Positions 50,801-63,374 of a stretch of DNA of 64,000 nt are shown one piece after another. The notes below the pieces were generated by a model. It worked only from the letters and a program-made list of their open reading frames with translations, had not been told where the DNA came from and made no database searches. The translations under genes were made by a program, and so were the position numbers. The DNA lies in assembly GCF_007565055.1 (NCBI RefSeq), contig NC_044568.1:44286156-44350155 (forward strand), written 5' to 3'. Within the stretch, counting starts at the first letter, position 1. Each line of letters starts with the position of its first letter. The DNA is from Rhinopithecus roxellana (Eukaryota; Chordata; Mammalia; Primates; Cercopithecidae).

Positions 50801-53800
50801 TTTGTCACCGTAAGCTTCATTGCGCTTATGAAGTGTCTAATTGCAGATTTCCAGAAAACTGTGTTAACAAACTGATCACTGAAGAGAACGTGTAACTCTG
50901 AGAGTTGCATTCACACATGGCAATGCAGTTTCTCAGAAAGCTTCTCTTTAGTTATTATGTGAGGATATGTCCTTTTTCACCATAGCCCTCAATGAGCTCC
51001 CAAATATACCTTTGCAGAATCCCTGACAACAGTGTTAGCAAACTGTTCCAAGAAGGGAAGGGTGGAACTCTGTGTGACGAAGTCACACATCAGAAAGCAA
51101 TCTCTCAGAAAGCTTCTTTCTACTTCTATGTGACGATATTTCCTTTCTCACCATGGGCCCCTATGGGCTCCCAAATATCACTTTCCAGATTCCACGAAAA
51201 GAGTGTTAGCAAACTGCTTTCTGAAGTCTAAGTTATAAGTCTGGGAGATGAACTCACAGATCAGAAAGAAGTTTCTCAGAAAGCTTCTTTCACGTTTTGA
51301 ACGGATGAAATTTCCTTTATCAGCGTAGGCCTCAAAGCGATGCAAGGAAGCCCTTCTCAGTTTCCTCAAAGACAGTGTTAATGGACTGCTCCACGAAACA
51401 TAAGTGTAACTCTGAGAGATGAATTCACACATCACCAGGCAGTTTCTAAGAAAGCTTCTTTCTAGTTTTCATCTGTGGATATATCCTTTGTCACCGTAAG
51501 CTTCATTGCGCTATGAAGTGTCTAATTGCAGATTTCCAGAAAACTGTGTTAACAAACTGATCACTGAAGAGAAACGTGTAACTCTGAGAGTTGCATTCAC
51601 ACATGGCAATGCAGTTTCTCAGAAAGCTTCTCTTTAGTTATTATGTGAGGATATGTCCTTTTTCACCATAGCCCTCAATGAGCTCCCAAATATACCTTTG
51701 CAGAATCCCTGACAACAGTGTTAGCAAACTGTTCCATGACGAAGTCACACATCAGAAAGCAATCTCTCAGAAAGCTTCTCTCTACTTACTATGTGACGAT
51801 ATTTCCTTTCTCACCATGGGCCCCTATGGGCTCCCAAATATCACTTTCCAGATTCCACGAAAAGAGTGTTAGCAAACTGCTTTCTGAAGTCTAAGTTATA
51901 AGTCTGGGAGATGAACTCACAGATCAGAAAGAAGTTTCTCAGAAAGCTTCTTTCACGTTTTGAACGGATGAAATTTCCTTTATCAGCGTAGGCCTCAAAG
52001 CGATGCAAGGAAGCCCTTCTCAGTTTCCTCAAAGACAGTGTTAATGGACTGCTCCACGAAACATAAGTGTAACTCTGAGAGATGAATTCACAGATCACCA
52101 GGCAGTTTCTAAGAAAGCTTCTTTCTAGTTTTCATCTGTGGATATATCCTTTGTCACCGTAAGCTTCATTGCGCTATGAAGTGTCTAATTGCAGATTTCC
52201 AGAAAACTGTGTTAACAAACTGATCACTGAAGAGAAACGTGTAACTCTGAGAGTTGCATTCACACATGGCAATGCAGTTTCTCAGAAAGCTTCTCTTTAG
52301 TTATTATGTGAGGATATGTCCTTTTTCACCATAGCCCTCAATGAGCTCCCAAATATACCTTTGCAGAATCCCTGACAACAGTGTTAGCAAACTGTTCCAA
52401 GAAGGGAAGGGTGGAACTCTGTGTGACGAAGTCACACATCAGAAAGCAATCTCTCAGAAAGCTTCTCTCTACTTCTTATGTGACGATATTTCCTTTCTCA
52501 CCATGGGCCCCTATGGGCTCCCAAATATCACTTTCCAGATTCCACGAAAAGAGTGTTAGCAACTGCTTTCTGAAGTCTAAGTTATAAGTCTGGGAGATGA
52601 ACTCACAGATCAGAAAGAAGTTTCTCAGAAAGCTTCTTTCACGTTTTGAACGGATGAAATTTCCTTTATCAGCGTAGGCCTCAAAGCGATGCAAGGAAGC
52701 CCTTCTCAGTTTCCTCAAAGACAGTGTTAATGGACTGCTCCACGAAACATAAGTGTAACTCTGAGAGATGAATTCACACATCACCAGGCAGTTTCTAAGA
52801 AAGCTTCTTTCTAGTTTTCATCTGTGGATATATCCTTTGTCACCGTAAGCTTCATTGCGCTTTGAAGTGTCTAATTGCAGATTTCCAGAAAACTGTGTTA
52901 ACAAAACTGATCACTGAAGAGAAACGTGTAACTCTGAGAGTTGCATTCACACATGGCAATGCAGTTTCTCAGAAAGCTTCTCTTTAGTTATTATGTGAGG
53001 ATATGTCCTTTTTCACCATAGCCCTCAATGAGCTCCCAAATATACCTTTGCAGAATCCCTGACAACAGTGTTAGCAAACTGTTCCAAGAAGGGAAGGGTG
53101 GAACTCTGTGTGACGAAGTCACACATCAGAAAGCAATCTCTCAGAAAGCTTCTCTCTACTTACTATGTGACGATATTTCCTTTCTCACCATGGGCCCCTA
53201 TGGGCTCCCAAATATCACTTTCCAGATTCCACGAAAAGAGTGTTAGCAAACTGCTTTCTGAAGTCTAAGTTATAAGTCTGGGAGATGAACTCACAGATCA
53301 GAAAGAAGTTTCTCAGAAAGCTTCTTTCACGTTTTGAACGGATGAAATTTCCTTTATCAGCGTAGGCCTCAAAGCGATGCAAGGAAGCCCTTCTCAGTTT
53401 CCTCAAAGACAGTGTTAATGGACTGCTCCACGAAACATAAGTGTAACTCTGAGAGATGAATTCACACATCACCAGGCAGTTTCTAAGAAAGCTTCTTTCT
53501 AGTTTTCATCTGTGGATATATCCTTTGTCACCGTAAGCTTCATTGCGCTATGAAGTGTCTAATTGCAGATTTCCAGAAAACTGTGTTAACAAACTGATCA
53601 CTGAAGAGAAACGTGTAACTCTGAGAGTTGCATTCACACATGGCAATGCAGTTTCTCAGAAAGCTTCTCTTTAGTTATTATGTGAGGATATGTCCTTTTT
53701 CACCATAGCCCTCAATGAGCTCCCAAATATACCTTTGCAGAATCCCTGACAACAGTGTTAGCAAACTGTTCCAAGAAGGGAAGGGTGGAACTCTGTGTGA

Positions 53801-56800
53801 CGAAGTCACACATCAGAAAGCAATCTCTCAGAAAGCTTCTCTCTACTTCTATGTGACGATATTTCCTTTCTCACCATGGGCCCCTATGGGCTCCCAAATA
53901 TCACTTTCCAGATTCCACGAAAAGAGTGTTAGCAAACTGCTTTCTGAAGTCTAAGTTATAAGTCTGGGAGATGAACTCACAGATCAGAAAGAAGTTTCTC
54001 AGAAAGCTTCTTTCACGTTTTGAACGGATGAAATTTCCTTTATCAGCGTAGGCCTCAAAGCGATGCAAGGAAGCCCTTCTCAGTTTCCTCAAAGACAGTG
54101 TTAATGGACTGCTCCACGAAACATAAGTGTAACTCTGAGAGATGAATTCACACATCACCAGGCAGTTTCTAAGAAAGCTTCTTTCTAGTTTCATCTGTGG
54201 ATATATCCTTTGTCACCGTAAGCTTCATTGCGCTATGAAGTGTCTAATTGCAGATTTCCAGAAAACTGTGTTAACAAACTGATCACTGAAGAGAAACGTG
54301 TAACTCTGAGAGTTGCATTCACACATGGCAATGCAGTTTCTCAGAAAGCTTCTCTTTAGTTATTATGTGAGGATATGTCCTTTTTCACCATAGCCCTCAA
54401 TGAGCTCCCAAATATACCTTTGCAGAATCCCTGACAACAGTGTTAGCAAACTGTTCCAAGAAGGGAAGGGTGGAACTCTGTGTGACGAAGTCACACATCA
54501 GAAAGCAATCTCTCAGAAAGCTTCTCTCTACTTACTATGTGACGATATTTCCTTTCTCACCATGGGCCCCTATGGGCTCCCAAATATCACTTTCCAGATT
54601 CCACGAAAAGAGTGTTAGCAAACTGCTTTCTGAAGTCTAAGTTATAAGTCTGGGAGATGAACTCACAGATCAGAAAGAAGTTTCTCAGAAAGCTTCTTTC
54701 ACGTTTTGAACCGATGAAATTTCCTTTATCAGCGTAGGCCTCAAAGCGATGCAAGGAAGCCCTTCTCAGTTTCCTCAAAGACAGTGTTAATGGACTGCTC
54801 CACGAAACATAAGTGTAACTCTGAGAGATGAATTCACACATCACCAGGCAGTTTCTAAGAAAGCTTCTTTCTAGTTTTCATCTGTGGATATATCCTTTGT
54901 CACCGTAAGCTTCATTGCGCTATGAAGTGTCTAATTGCAGATTTCCAGAAAACTGTGTTAACAAACTGATCACTGAAGAGAAACGTGTAACTCTGAGAGT
55001 TGCATTCACACATGGCAATGCAGTTTCTCAGAAAGCTTCTCTTTAGTTATTATGTGAGGATATGTCCTTTTTCACCATAGCCCTCAATGAGCTCCCAAAT
55101 ATACCTTTGCAGAATCCCTGACAACAGTGTTAGCAAACTGTTCCAAGAAGGGAAGGGTGGAACTCTGTGTGACGAAGTCACACATCAGAAAGCAATCTCT
55201 CAGAAAGCTTCTCTCTACTTACTATGTGACGATATTTCCTTTCTCACCATGGGCCCCTATGGGCTCCCAAATATCACTTTCCAGATTCCACGAAAAGAGT
55301 GTTAGCAAACTGCTTTCTGAAGTCTAAGTTATAAGTCTGGGAGATGAACTCACAGATCAGAAAGAAGTTTCTCAGAAAGCTTCTTTCACGTTTTGAACGG
55401 ATGAAATTTCCTTTATCAGCGTAGGCCTCAAAGCGATGCAAGGAAGCCCTTCTCAGTTTCCTCAAAGACAGTGTTAATGGACTGCTCCACGAAACATAAG
55501 TGTAACTCTGAGAGATGAATTCACACATCACCAGGCAGTTTCTAAGAAAGCTTCTTTCTAGTTTTCATCTGTGGATATATCCTTTGTCACCGTAAGCTTC
55601 ATTGCGCTTTGAAGTGTCTAATTGCAGATTTCCAGAAAACTGTGTTAACAAACTGATCACTGAAGAGAAACGTGTAACTCTGAGAGTTGCATTCACACAT
55701 GGCAATGCAGTTTCTCAGAAAGCTTCTCTTTAGTTATTATGTGAGGATATGTCCTTTTTCACCATAGCCCTCAATGAGCTCCCAAATATACCTTTGCAGA
55801 ATCCCTGACAACAGTGTTAGCAAACTGTTCCAAGAAGGGAAGGGTGGAACTCTGTGTGACGAAGTCACACATCAGAAAGCAATCTCTCAGAAAGCTTCTC
55901 TCTACTTCTATGTGACGATATTTCCTTTCTCACCATGGGCCCCTATGGGCTCCCAAATATCACTTTCCAGATTCCACGAAAAGAGTGTTAGCAAACTGCT
56001 TTCTGAAGTCTAAGTTATAAGTCTGGGAGATGAACTCACAGATCAGAAAGAAGTTTCTCAGAAAGCTTCTTTCACGTTTTGAACGATGAAATTTCCTTTA
56101 TCAGCGTAGGCCTCAAAGCGATGCAAGGAAGCCCTTCTCAGTTTCCTCAAAGACAGTGTTAATGGACTGCTCCACGAAACATAAGTGTAACTCTGAGAGA
56201 TGAATTCACACATCACCAGGCAGTTTCTAAGAAAGCTTCTTTCTAGTTTTCATCTGTGGATATATCCTTTGTCACCGTAAGCTTCATTGCGCTATGAAGT
56301 GTCTAATTGCAGATTTCCAGAAAACTGTGTTAACAAACTGATCACTGAAGAGAAACGTGTAACTCTGAGAGTTGCATTCACACATGGCAATGCAGTTTCT
56401 CAGAAAGCTTCTCTTTAGTTATTATGTGAGGATATGTCCTTTTTCACCATAGCCCTCAATGAGCTCCCAAATATACCTTTGCAGAATCCCTGACAACAGT
56501 GTTAGCAAACTGTTCCAAGAAGGGAAGGGTGGAACTCTGTGTGACGAAGTCACACATCAGAAAGCAATCTCTCAGAAAGCTTCTCTCTACTTACTATGTG
56601 ACGATATTTCCTTTCTCACCATGGGCCCCTATGGGCTCCCAAATATCACTTTCCAGATTCCACGAAAAGAGTGTTAGCAAACTGCTTTCTGAAGTCTAAG
56701 TTATAAGTCTGGGAGATGAACTCACAGATCAGAAAGAAGTTTCTCAGAAAGCTTCTTTCACGTTTTGAACGGATGAAATTTCCTTTATCAGCGTAGGCCT

Positions 56801-58985
56801 CAAAGCGATGCAAGGAAGCCCTTCTCAGTTTCCTCAAAGACAGTGTTAATGGACTGCTCCACGAAACATAAGTGTAACTCTGAGAGATGAATTCACACAT
56901 CACCAGGCAGTTTCTAAGAAAGCTTCTTTCTAGTTTTCATCTGTGGATATATCCTTTGTCACCGTAAGCTTCATTGCGCTATGAAGTGTCTAATTGCAGA
57001 TTTCCAGAAAACTGTGTTAACAAACTGATCACTGAAGAGAAACGTGTAACTCTGAGAGTTGCATTCACACATGGCAATGCAGTTTCTCAGAAAGCTTCTC
57101 TTTAGTTATTATGTGAGGATATGTCCTTTTTCACCATAGCCCTCAATGAGCTCCCAAATATACCTTTGCAGAATCCCTGACAACAGTGTTAGCAAACTGT
57201 TCCAAGAAGGGAAGGGTGGAACTCTGTGTGACGAAGTCACACATCAGAAAGCAATCTCTCAGAAAGCTTCTCTCTACTTACTATGTGACGATATTTCCTT
57301 TCTCACCATGGGCCCCTATGGGCTCCCAAATATCACTTTCCAGATTCCACGAAAAGAGTGTTAGCAAACTGCTTTCTGAAGTCTAAGTTATAAGTCTGGG
57401 AGATGAACTCACAGATCAGAAAGAAGTTTCTCAGAAAGCTTCTTTCACGTTTTGAACCGGATGAAATTTCCTTTATCAGCGTAGGCCTCAAAGCGATGCA
57501 AGGAAGCCCTTCTCAGTTTCCTCAAAGACAGTGTTAATGGACTGCTCCACGAAACATAAGTGTAACTCTGAGAGATGAATTCACACATCACCAGGCAGTT
57601 TCTAAGAAAGCTTCTTTCTAGTTTTCATCTGTGGATATATCCTTTGTCACCGTAAGCTTCATTGCGCTATGAAGTGTCTAATTGCAGATTTCCAGAAAAC
57701 TGTGTTAACAAACTGATCACTGAAGAGAAACGTGTAACTCTGAGAGTTGCATTCACACATGGCAATGCAGTTTCTCAGAAAGCTTCTCTTTAGTTATTAT
57801 GTGAGGATATGTCCTTTTTCACCATACGCCTCAATGAGCTCCCAAATATACCTTTGCAGAATCCCTGACAACAGTGTTAGCAAACTGTTCCAAGAAGGGA
57901 AGGGTGGAACTCTGTGTGACGAAGTCACACATCAGAAAGCAATCTCTCAGAAAGCTTCTCTCTACTTCTTATGTGACGATATTTCCTTTCTCACCATGGG
58001 CCCCTATGGGCTCCCAAATATCACTTTCCAGATTCCACGAAAAGAGTGTTAGCAAACTGCTTTCTGAAGTCTAAGTTATAAGTCTGGGAGATGAACTCAC
58101 AGATCAGAAAGAAGTTTCTCAGAAAGCTTCTTTCACGTTTTGAACGGATGAAATTTCCTTTATCAGCGTAGGCCTCAAAGCGATGCAAGGAAGCCCTTCT
58201 CAGTTTCCTCAAAGACAGTGTTAATGGACTGCTCCACGAAACATAAGTGTAACTCTGAGAGATGAATTCACACATCACCAGGCAGTTTCTAAGAAAGCTT
58301 CTTTCTAGTTTTCATCTGTGGATATATCCTTTGTCACCGTAAGCTTCATTGCGCTATGAAGTGTCTAATTGCAGATTTCCAGAAAACTGTGTTAACAAAC
58401 TGATCACTGAAGAGAAACGTGTAACTCTGAGAGTTGCATTCACACATGGCAATGCAGTTTCTCAGAAAGCTTCTCTTAATTATTATGTGAGGATATGTCC
58501 TTTTTCACCATAGCCCTCAATGAGCTCCCAAATATACCTTTGCAGAATCCCTGACAACAGTGTTAGCAAACTGTTCCAAGAAGGGAAGGGTGGAACTCTG
58601 TGTGACGAAGTCACACATCAGAAAGCAATCTCTCAGAAAGCTTCTCTCTACTTCTTATGTGACGATATTTCCTTTCTCACCATGGGCCCCTATGGGCTCC
58701 CAAATATCACTTTCCAGATTCCACGAAAAGAGTGTTAGCAAACTGCTTTCTGAAGTCTGAAGTTATAAGTCTGGGAGATGAACTCACAGATCAGAAAGAA
58801 GTTTCTCAGAAAGCTTCTTTCACGTTTTGAACGGATGAAATTTCCTTTATCAGCGTAGGCCTCAAAGCGATGCAAGGAAGCCCTTCTCAGTTTCCTCAAA
58901 GACAGTGTTAATGGACTGCTCCACGAAACATAAGTGTAACTCTGTGAGATGAATTCACACATCACCAGGCAGTTTCTAAGAAAGC
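47871..58985 (-). repeat. Inverted homogeneous 687-bp HOR block
   Basis: Minus-strand A-B-C-D units with A starting (right end of each unit) at about 48709, 49399, 50082, 50769, 51455, 52118, 52804, 53492, 54178, 54864, 55551, 56236, 56923, 57611, 58298 and 58985. Typical spacing is 685-688 bp. Nearly all A copies are S2a (catctctcagag). B/C junctions are of types 1 and 3 plus a fourth, cacatagaagtag (near 51.1, 53.9 and 55.9 kb). One unit (~54,713) has the catcggttc variant also seen at 35.7 and 36.4 kb. Sequence is clean apart from the unit at ~49.2-49.5 kb. Confidence 0.95.
51733..51740 (-). other. 24-bp deletion in a C monomer
   Basis: On the plus strand gttccatgacgaag stands where other copies have 24 more bases between gttcca and tgacgaag. 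The unit is 663 bp instead of 687. Surrounding bases are clean, so this may be a true allele. The coordinates give the junction. Confidence 0.85.
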
Positions 58986-61900
58986 TTCTTTCTAGTTTTC
59001 ATCTGCGGATATATCCTTGTCACCGTAAGCTTCATGCGCTATGAAGTGTCTAATTGCAGATTTCCAGAAAACTGTGTTAACAAACTGATCACTGAAGAGA
59101 AACGTGTAACTCTGAGAGTTGCATTCAAACATGGCAATGCAGTTTCTCAGAAGCTTCTCTTTAGTTATTATGTGAGGATATGTCCTTTTTCACCCTAGCC
59201 CTCAATGAGCTCCCAAAATACCTTTGCAGAATCCCTGACAACAGTGTTAGCAAACTGTTCCAAGAAGGGAAGGGTGGTGAACTCTGTGTGACGAAGTCAC
59301 ACATCAGAAAGCAATCTCTCAGAAAGCTTCTCTCTACTATTATGTGACGATATTCCTTTCTCACCTGGGCCCTATGGGCTCCCAAATATCACTTTCAGAT
59401 TCCACGAAAAGAGTGTTAGCAAACTGCTTTCTGAAGTCTGAGTTATAAGGCTGGGAGATGAACTCACAGATCAGAAAGAAGTTTCTCAGAAAGCTCTTTC
59501 ACGTTTTGAACGATGAAATTTCCTTTATCAGAGTAGGCCTCAAAGCGATGCAAGGAAGCCCTTCTCAGTTTCCTCAAAGGACAGTGTAATGGACTGCTCC
59601 ACGAAACATAAGTGTAACTCTGTGAGATGAATTCACACATTCACCAGGCAGTTCTAAGAAAGCTTCTTTCTAGTTTTCATCTGTGGATATATCCTTTGTC
59701 CACCGTAAGCTTCATTGCGCTATGAAGTGTCTAATTGCAGATTTCCAGAAAACTGTGTTAACAAACTGATCACTGAAGAGAAACGTGTAACTCTGAGAGT
59801 TGCATTCACACATGGCAATGCAGTTTCTCAGAAAGCTTCTCTTTAGTTATTATGTGAGGATATGTCCTTTTTCACCATAGCCCTCAATGAGCTCCCAAAT
59901 ATACCTTTGCAGAATCCCTGACAACAGTGTTAGCAAACTGTTCCAAGAAGGGAAGGGTGGAACTCTGTGTGACGAAGTCACACATCAGAAAGCAATCTCT
60001 CAGAAAGCTTCTCTCTACTTCTTATGTGACGATATTTCCTTTCTCACCATGGGCCCCTATGGGCTCCCAAATATCACTTTCCAGATTCCACGAAAAGAGT
60101 GTTAGCAAACTGCTTTCTGAAGTCTAAGTTATAAGTCTGGGAGATGAACTCACAGATCAGAAAGAAGTTTCTCAGAAAGCTTCTTTCACGTTTTGAACGA
60201 TGAATTTCCTTTATCAGCGTAGGCCTCAAAGCGATGCAAGAAGCCCTTCTCAGTTTCCTCAAAGCGAGTGTTATTGGCTGCTCCACAAACATCAGTGTAA
60301 CTCTGTGAGATGAATTCACACATCACCAGCAGTTTTTCTAAGAAAGCTTCTTTCTAGTTTTCATCTGTGGATATATCCTTTGTCACCGTAACTCATTGCT
60401 CTAGGAAAGTGTCCTATACGCAGATGTTCCAGAAAACTGGGTTAACAAACGGATCACTGAAGAGAAACGTGTAACTCTGAGAGTTGCATTACACATGCAA
60501 TGCAGTTTCCTCAGAAAGCTTCTCTTTATTATTATGTGAGGATAGTCCTTTTTCACCATAGCCCTCAATGAGCTCCCAAATATCCTTTGCAGATCCTGAC
60601 AACATTTTTAGCAAACTGTTCCATGAGGGAAGTGTGGAACTCTGTTGACGAGTCACACATCAGAAAGCATCTCTCCGAAAGCTTTCTCTCTACTCTCTAT
60701 GTTACCATTTTCCTTCTCACATGGGCCCTATGGGCCTTCCCCAAATATCACTTTCCAGATTCCACGAAAGAGTGGTTAGCAACTGTTTCTGAAGTCATTT
60801 ATAATCTGGGAGAGTTAACTCACGATCATAAAGAAGTTTCTCAGAAAGCTTCCTTTCCACTTTTGAACGGATGAAATTTCCTTTATCAGGCTGTAGCCTC
60901 AAAGCGATGCAAGAGCCCCTCTCAGTTTCCTCAGACAGTGTTAATGGAGCTGCTCCAACGAACATCAGTGTAACTCTGTGAAGATGAATTCGCACATCAC
61001 CAGGCAGTTTTACTAAGCAAGCTCTTTCTAGTTTTCATCTGTGGATATATCCCTTTGTCACCGTAAAAAGCTTCATTGCGCTATGACGTTTCTATTGCAG
61101 ATGTCCAGAAACTGTTTTAACAACTGATCACTGAAGAGAAACGTGTAACTCTGAGAGTTTGCATTCTACACATGGCATGCAGTTTTTCTCAGAAAACCTT
61201 CTCTTTAGTTAGTATGGTGAGGATCGGTCTCTTTTTCCACCATAGCCCTCAATGTAGCTCGCCAATTACCTTTGCAGAATCCCTGACAACAGTGGTTAGC
61301 AAACTGTTCCATGAAGGGGAAGGTGGAACTCTGTTTGTATGAAGTCCACACATGCAGAAAGCATCTCTCGAAAGCTTCTCTCGCTCTTATGTGACGATAT
61401 TTTCCCTTTCTCACCATGGGCCCCTATGGCTCCTAAATATCACTTTCCAATTCCACGAAAGTTGGTTAGCAAACTGCGTTCCTGAAGTCTATTTATTAAG
61501 TCTGGGAGATGAACTTCACAGATCAAAAGAAGTTATCTCAGAAAGCTTCTTTCACGTTTTGAACATATGAAATGTCTTTATCAGCGTAGGCATCAAAGCG
61601 ATGCAAGGAAAGCCCTTCTCATTCCCCTCCAAAGGAGGGTTATTGGACTGCTCCCGAAACATCAGTGTAACTCTGTGAGATGAATTCACACACACCAGTG
61701 CAGTTTTTCTAGAAAGCTTCTTTCTAGTTTTTCATCTGTGGATTATCCTTTGTCACCGTAAGCTTCTTGCGCTAGGGGGGGGGGGGGGGGGGGGAGGGGG
61801 GGGGGGGGGGGATGAGTGTCTAATTTCAGATTTCCAGAAAACTGTGTAACAACTGATCACTGAAGAGAAACGTGTAAACTTCTGAGAGTTGCATTCACAC

Positions 61901-63274
61901 ATGCAATTGGGGGGGCAGTTTATCTCAGAAAGCTTCTCTTTAGGTTATTATGTGAGGATATTCCTTTTTCACCATAGCCCTCAATGAGCTCCCAAATATA
62001 CCTTTTGCAGACTCCCTGACAACATGTAGCAAACTGTTTCCAGGAAGGGAATGGGAACTCTGTGGGACGCAGTCCACATCATAAGCAATCCACTCGCCGA
62101 AAGCTTCTCTCTACTCTCTATGTGACCATATTTCCTTCTCACCATGGGCCCCTATGGGCTCCCCAAATATCACTTTCCAGATTCACGAAACAAAAAAGAA
62201 AGATGTTAGCAAACGGCTTTCTGAGTCTAAGTTATAAGTCTGGGAGTGACTCAAGATCAGAAAGAAGTTTCTCATAAAGCGTCTTCCCGTTCGAACGGAT
62301 TGACATTTTCCTTGATCACGTAGGCCTCAAAGCGCTGCAAGGAAGCCCTTCTCTTTCCTCAAATACGTGTTAATGGACTGCTCCACGAAATAAAAAGACA
62401 TCAGTTGTCACTCTGTGGAGATGAATTCACACATCACCAGGCAGTTTTCTAAGAAAGCTTCTTTCTAGTTTTTCATCTGTGGATATATCCTTTGTCACGT
62501 AGCTTCACTTCGCTATTAGTGTCCTAATTGAAGATTTCCAGAAAACTGTGTTAACAAACTGATCACTGAAGAGAAACGTGTAACTCTGATAGTTTGCATT
62601 CACACATGGCAATGCTTTTCTCAGAAACCTTCTCTTAGTTATTATGTTAGGATATTGTTCCTTTTTCACCATAGCCCTCAATGAGCTCCCAAATATACCT
62701 TTGCAGGATCACCTGACAACAGTGTTAGCAAACTGTTCCATGAAATGGAATTGGAACTCTGTGTGATGAAGTCACACATCAGAAAGCATCTCTCTCAGAA
62801 GCGTTCTCTCTACTCTCATGTGACTATATTTCCTTTCTCACATGGGCCCCGATGGGCTCCTAATATCACTTTTCCAGATTCCACGAAAAGATTTTAGCAA
62901 ACTGCTTTCTGAAGTCTAGTTATAGAGTCTGGGAGATGAACTCACAGATCAGAAAAAGAATTTCTCAGAAGCGTCTTTCACTTTTGAACGATTGAAATTT
63001 CCTTAATCAGCGTAGGCCTCAAAGCGATGCAAGGAAGCCCTTCTCAGTTTCCCCTCAAAGACAGTGTTAATGGACTGTCCCACTAAACTCAGTGTGATCT
63101 GTGAGATGAATCACACATCACAGGCAGTTTCTAAGAAACTTCTTTTCTATTTTTCATTCTGTGGATATATCCTTTGTCACCGTAAAGCTCATTGCCTATG
63201 AAGTGTCTAGTTGGTCAGCGTCGCAGAAAAACTTTGTTAACAATGATCACTGAAGATAAACGTGTAATAAAAAA
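58986..63274 (-). repeat. Inverted HOR units with rising noise
   Basis: About six units continue on the minus strand, changing from S2a to the catctcacag type of A at ~58.94 kb. Indels are few at 59-60 kb, one unit at 59.7-60.2 kb is clean, and the sequence is badly degraded from 60.2 kb to the gap (aaaggagggttattggact; gtaaaaagcttcattgcg). Most errors are one- or two-base gains or losses in otherwise identifiable monomers, the pattern of an uncorrected long-read consensus. Confidence 0.88.
61775..61811. other. 37-bp G homopolymer with one A
   Basis: A run of G broken only by an A at 61,795, placed inside a D monomer at gcgcta-tgaagtg. A second run of seven G is at 61,909-61,915 in the next C/D stretch. 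No other unit has G runs there. This looks like a sequencing artefact. Confidence 0.85.
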
Positions 63275-63374
63275 NNNNNNNNNNNNNNNNNNNNNNNNNN
63301 NNNNNNNNNNNNNNNNNNNNNNNNNNNNNNNNNNNNNNNNNNNNNNNNNNNNNNNNNNNNNNNNNNNNNNNNNN
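63275..63374. other. Assembly gap (100 N)
   Basis: Exactly 100 N, again a gap of unknown length. The left flank ends in a degraded D monomer with gtgtaataaaaaa; the right flank starts within B. Both flanks are minus-strand repeat. Confidence 0.99.

Noticed and set aside
45151..63274. The 30-45 kb and 45-63 kb arms as one exact palindrome
   Set aside because: Junction types, the gaaggcag marker and catcggttc units do not pair in mirror order, so the arms are related but not reverse complements of one molecule.
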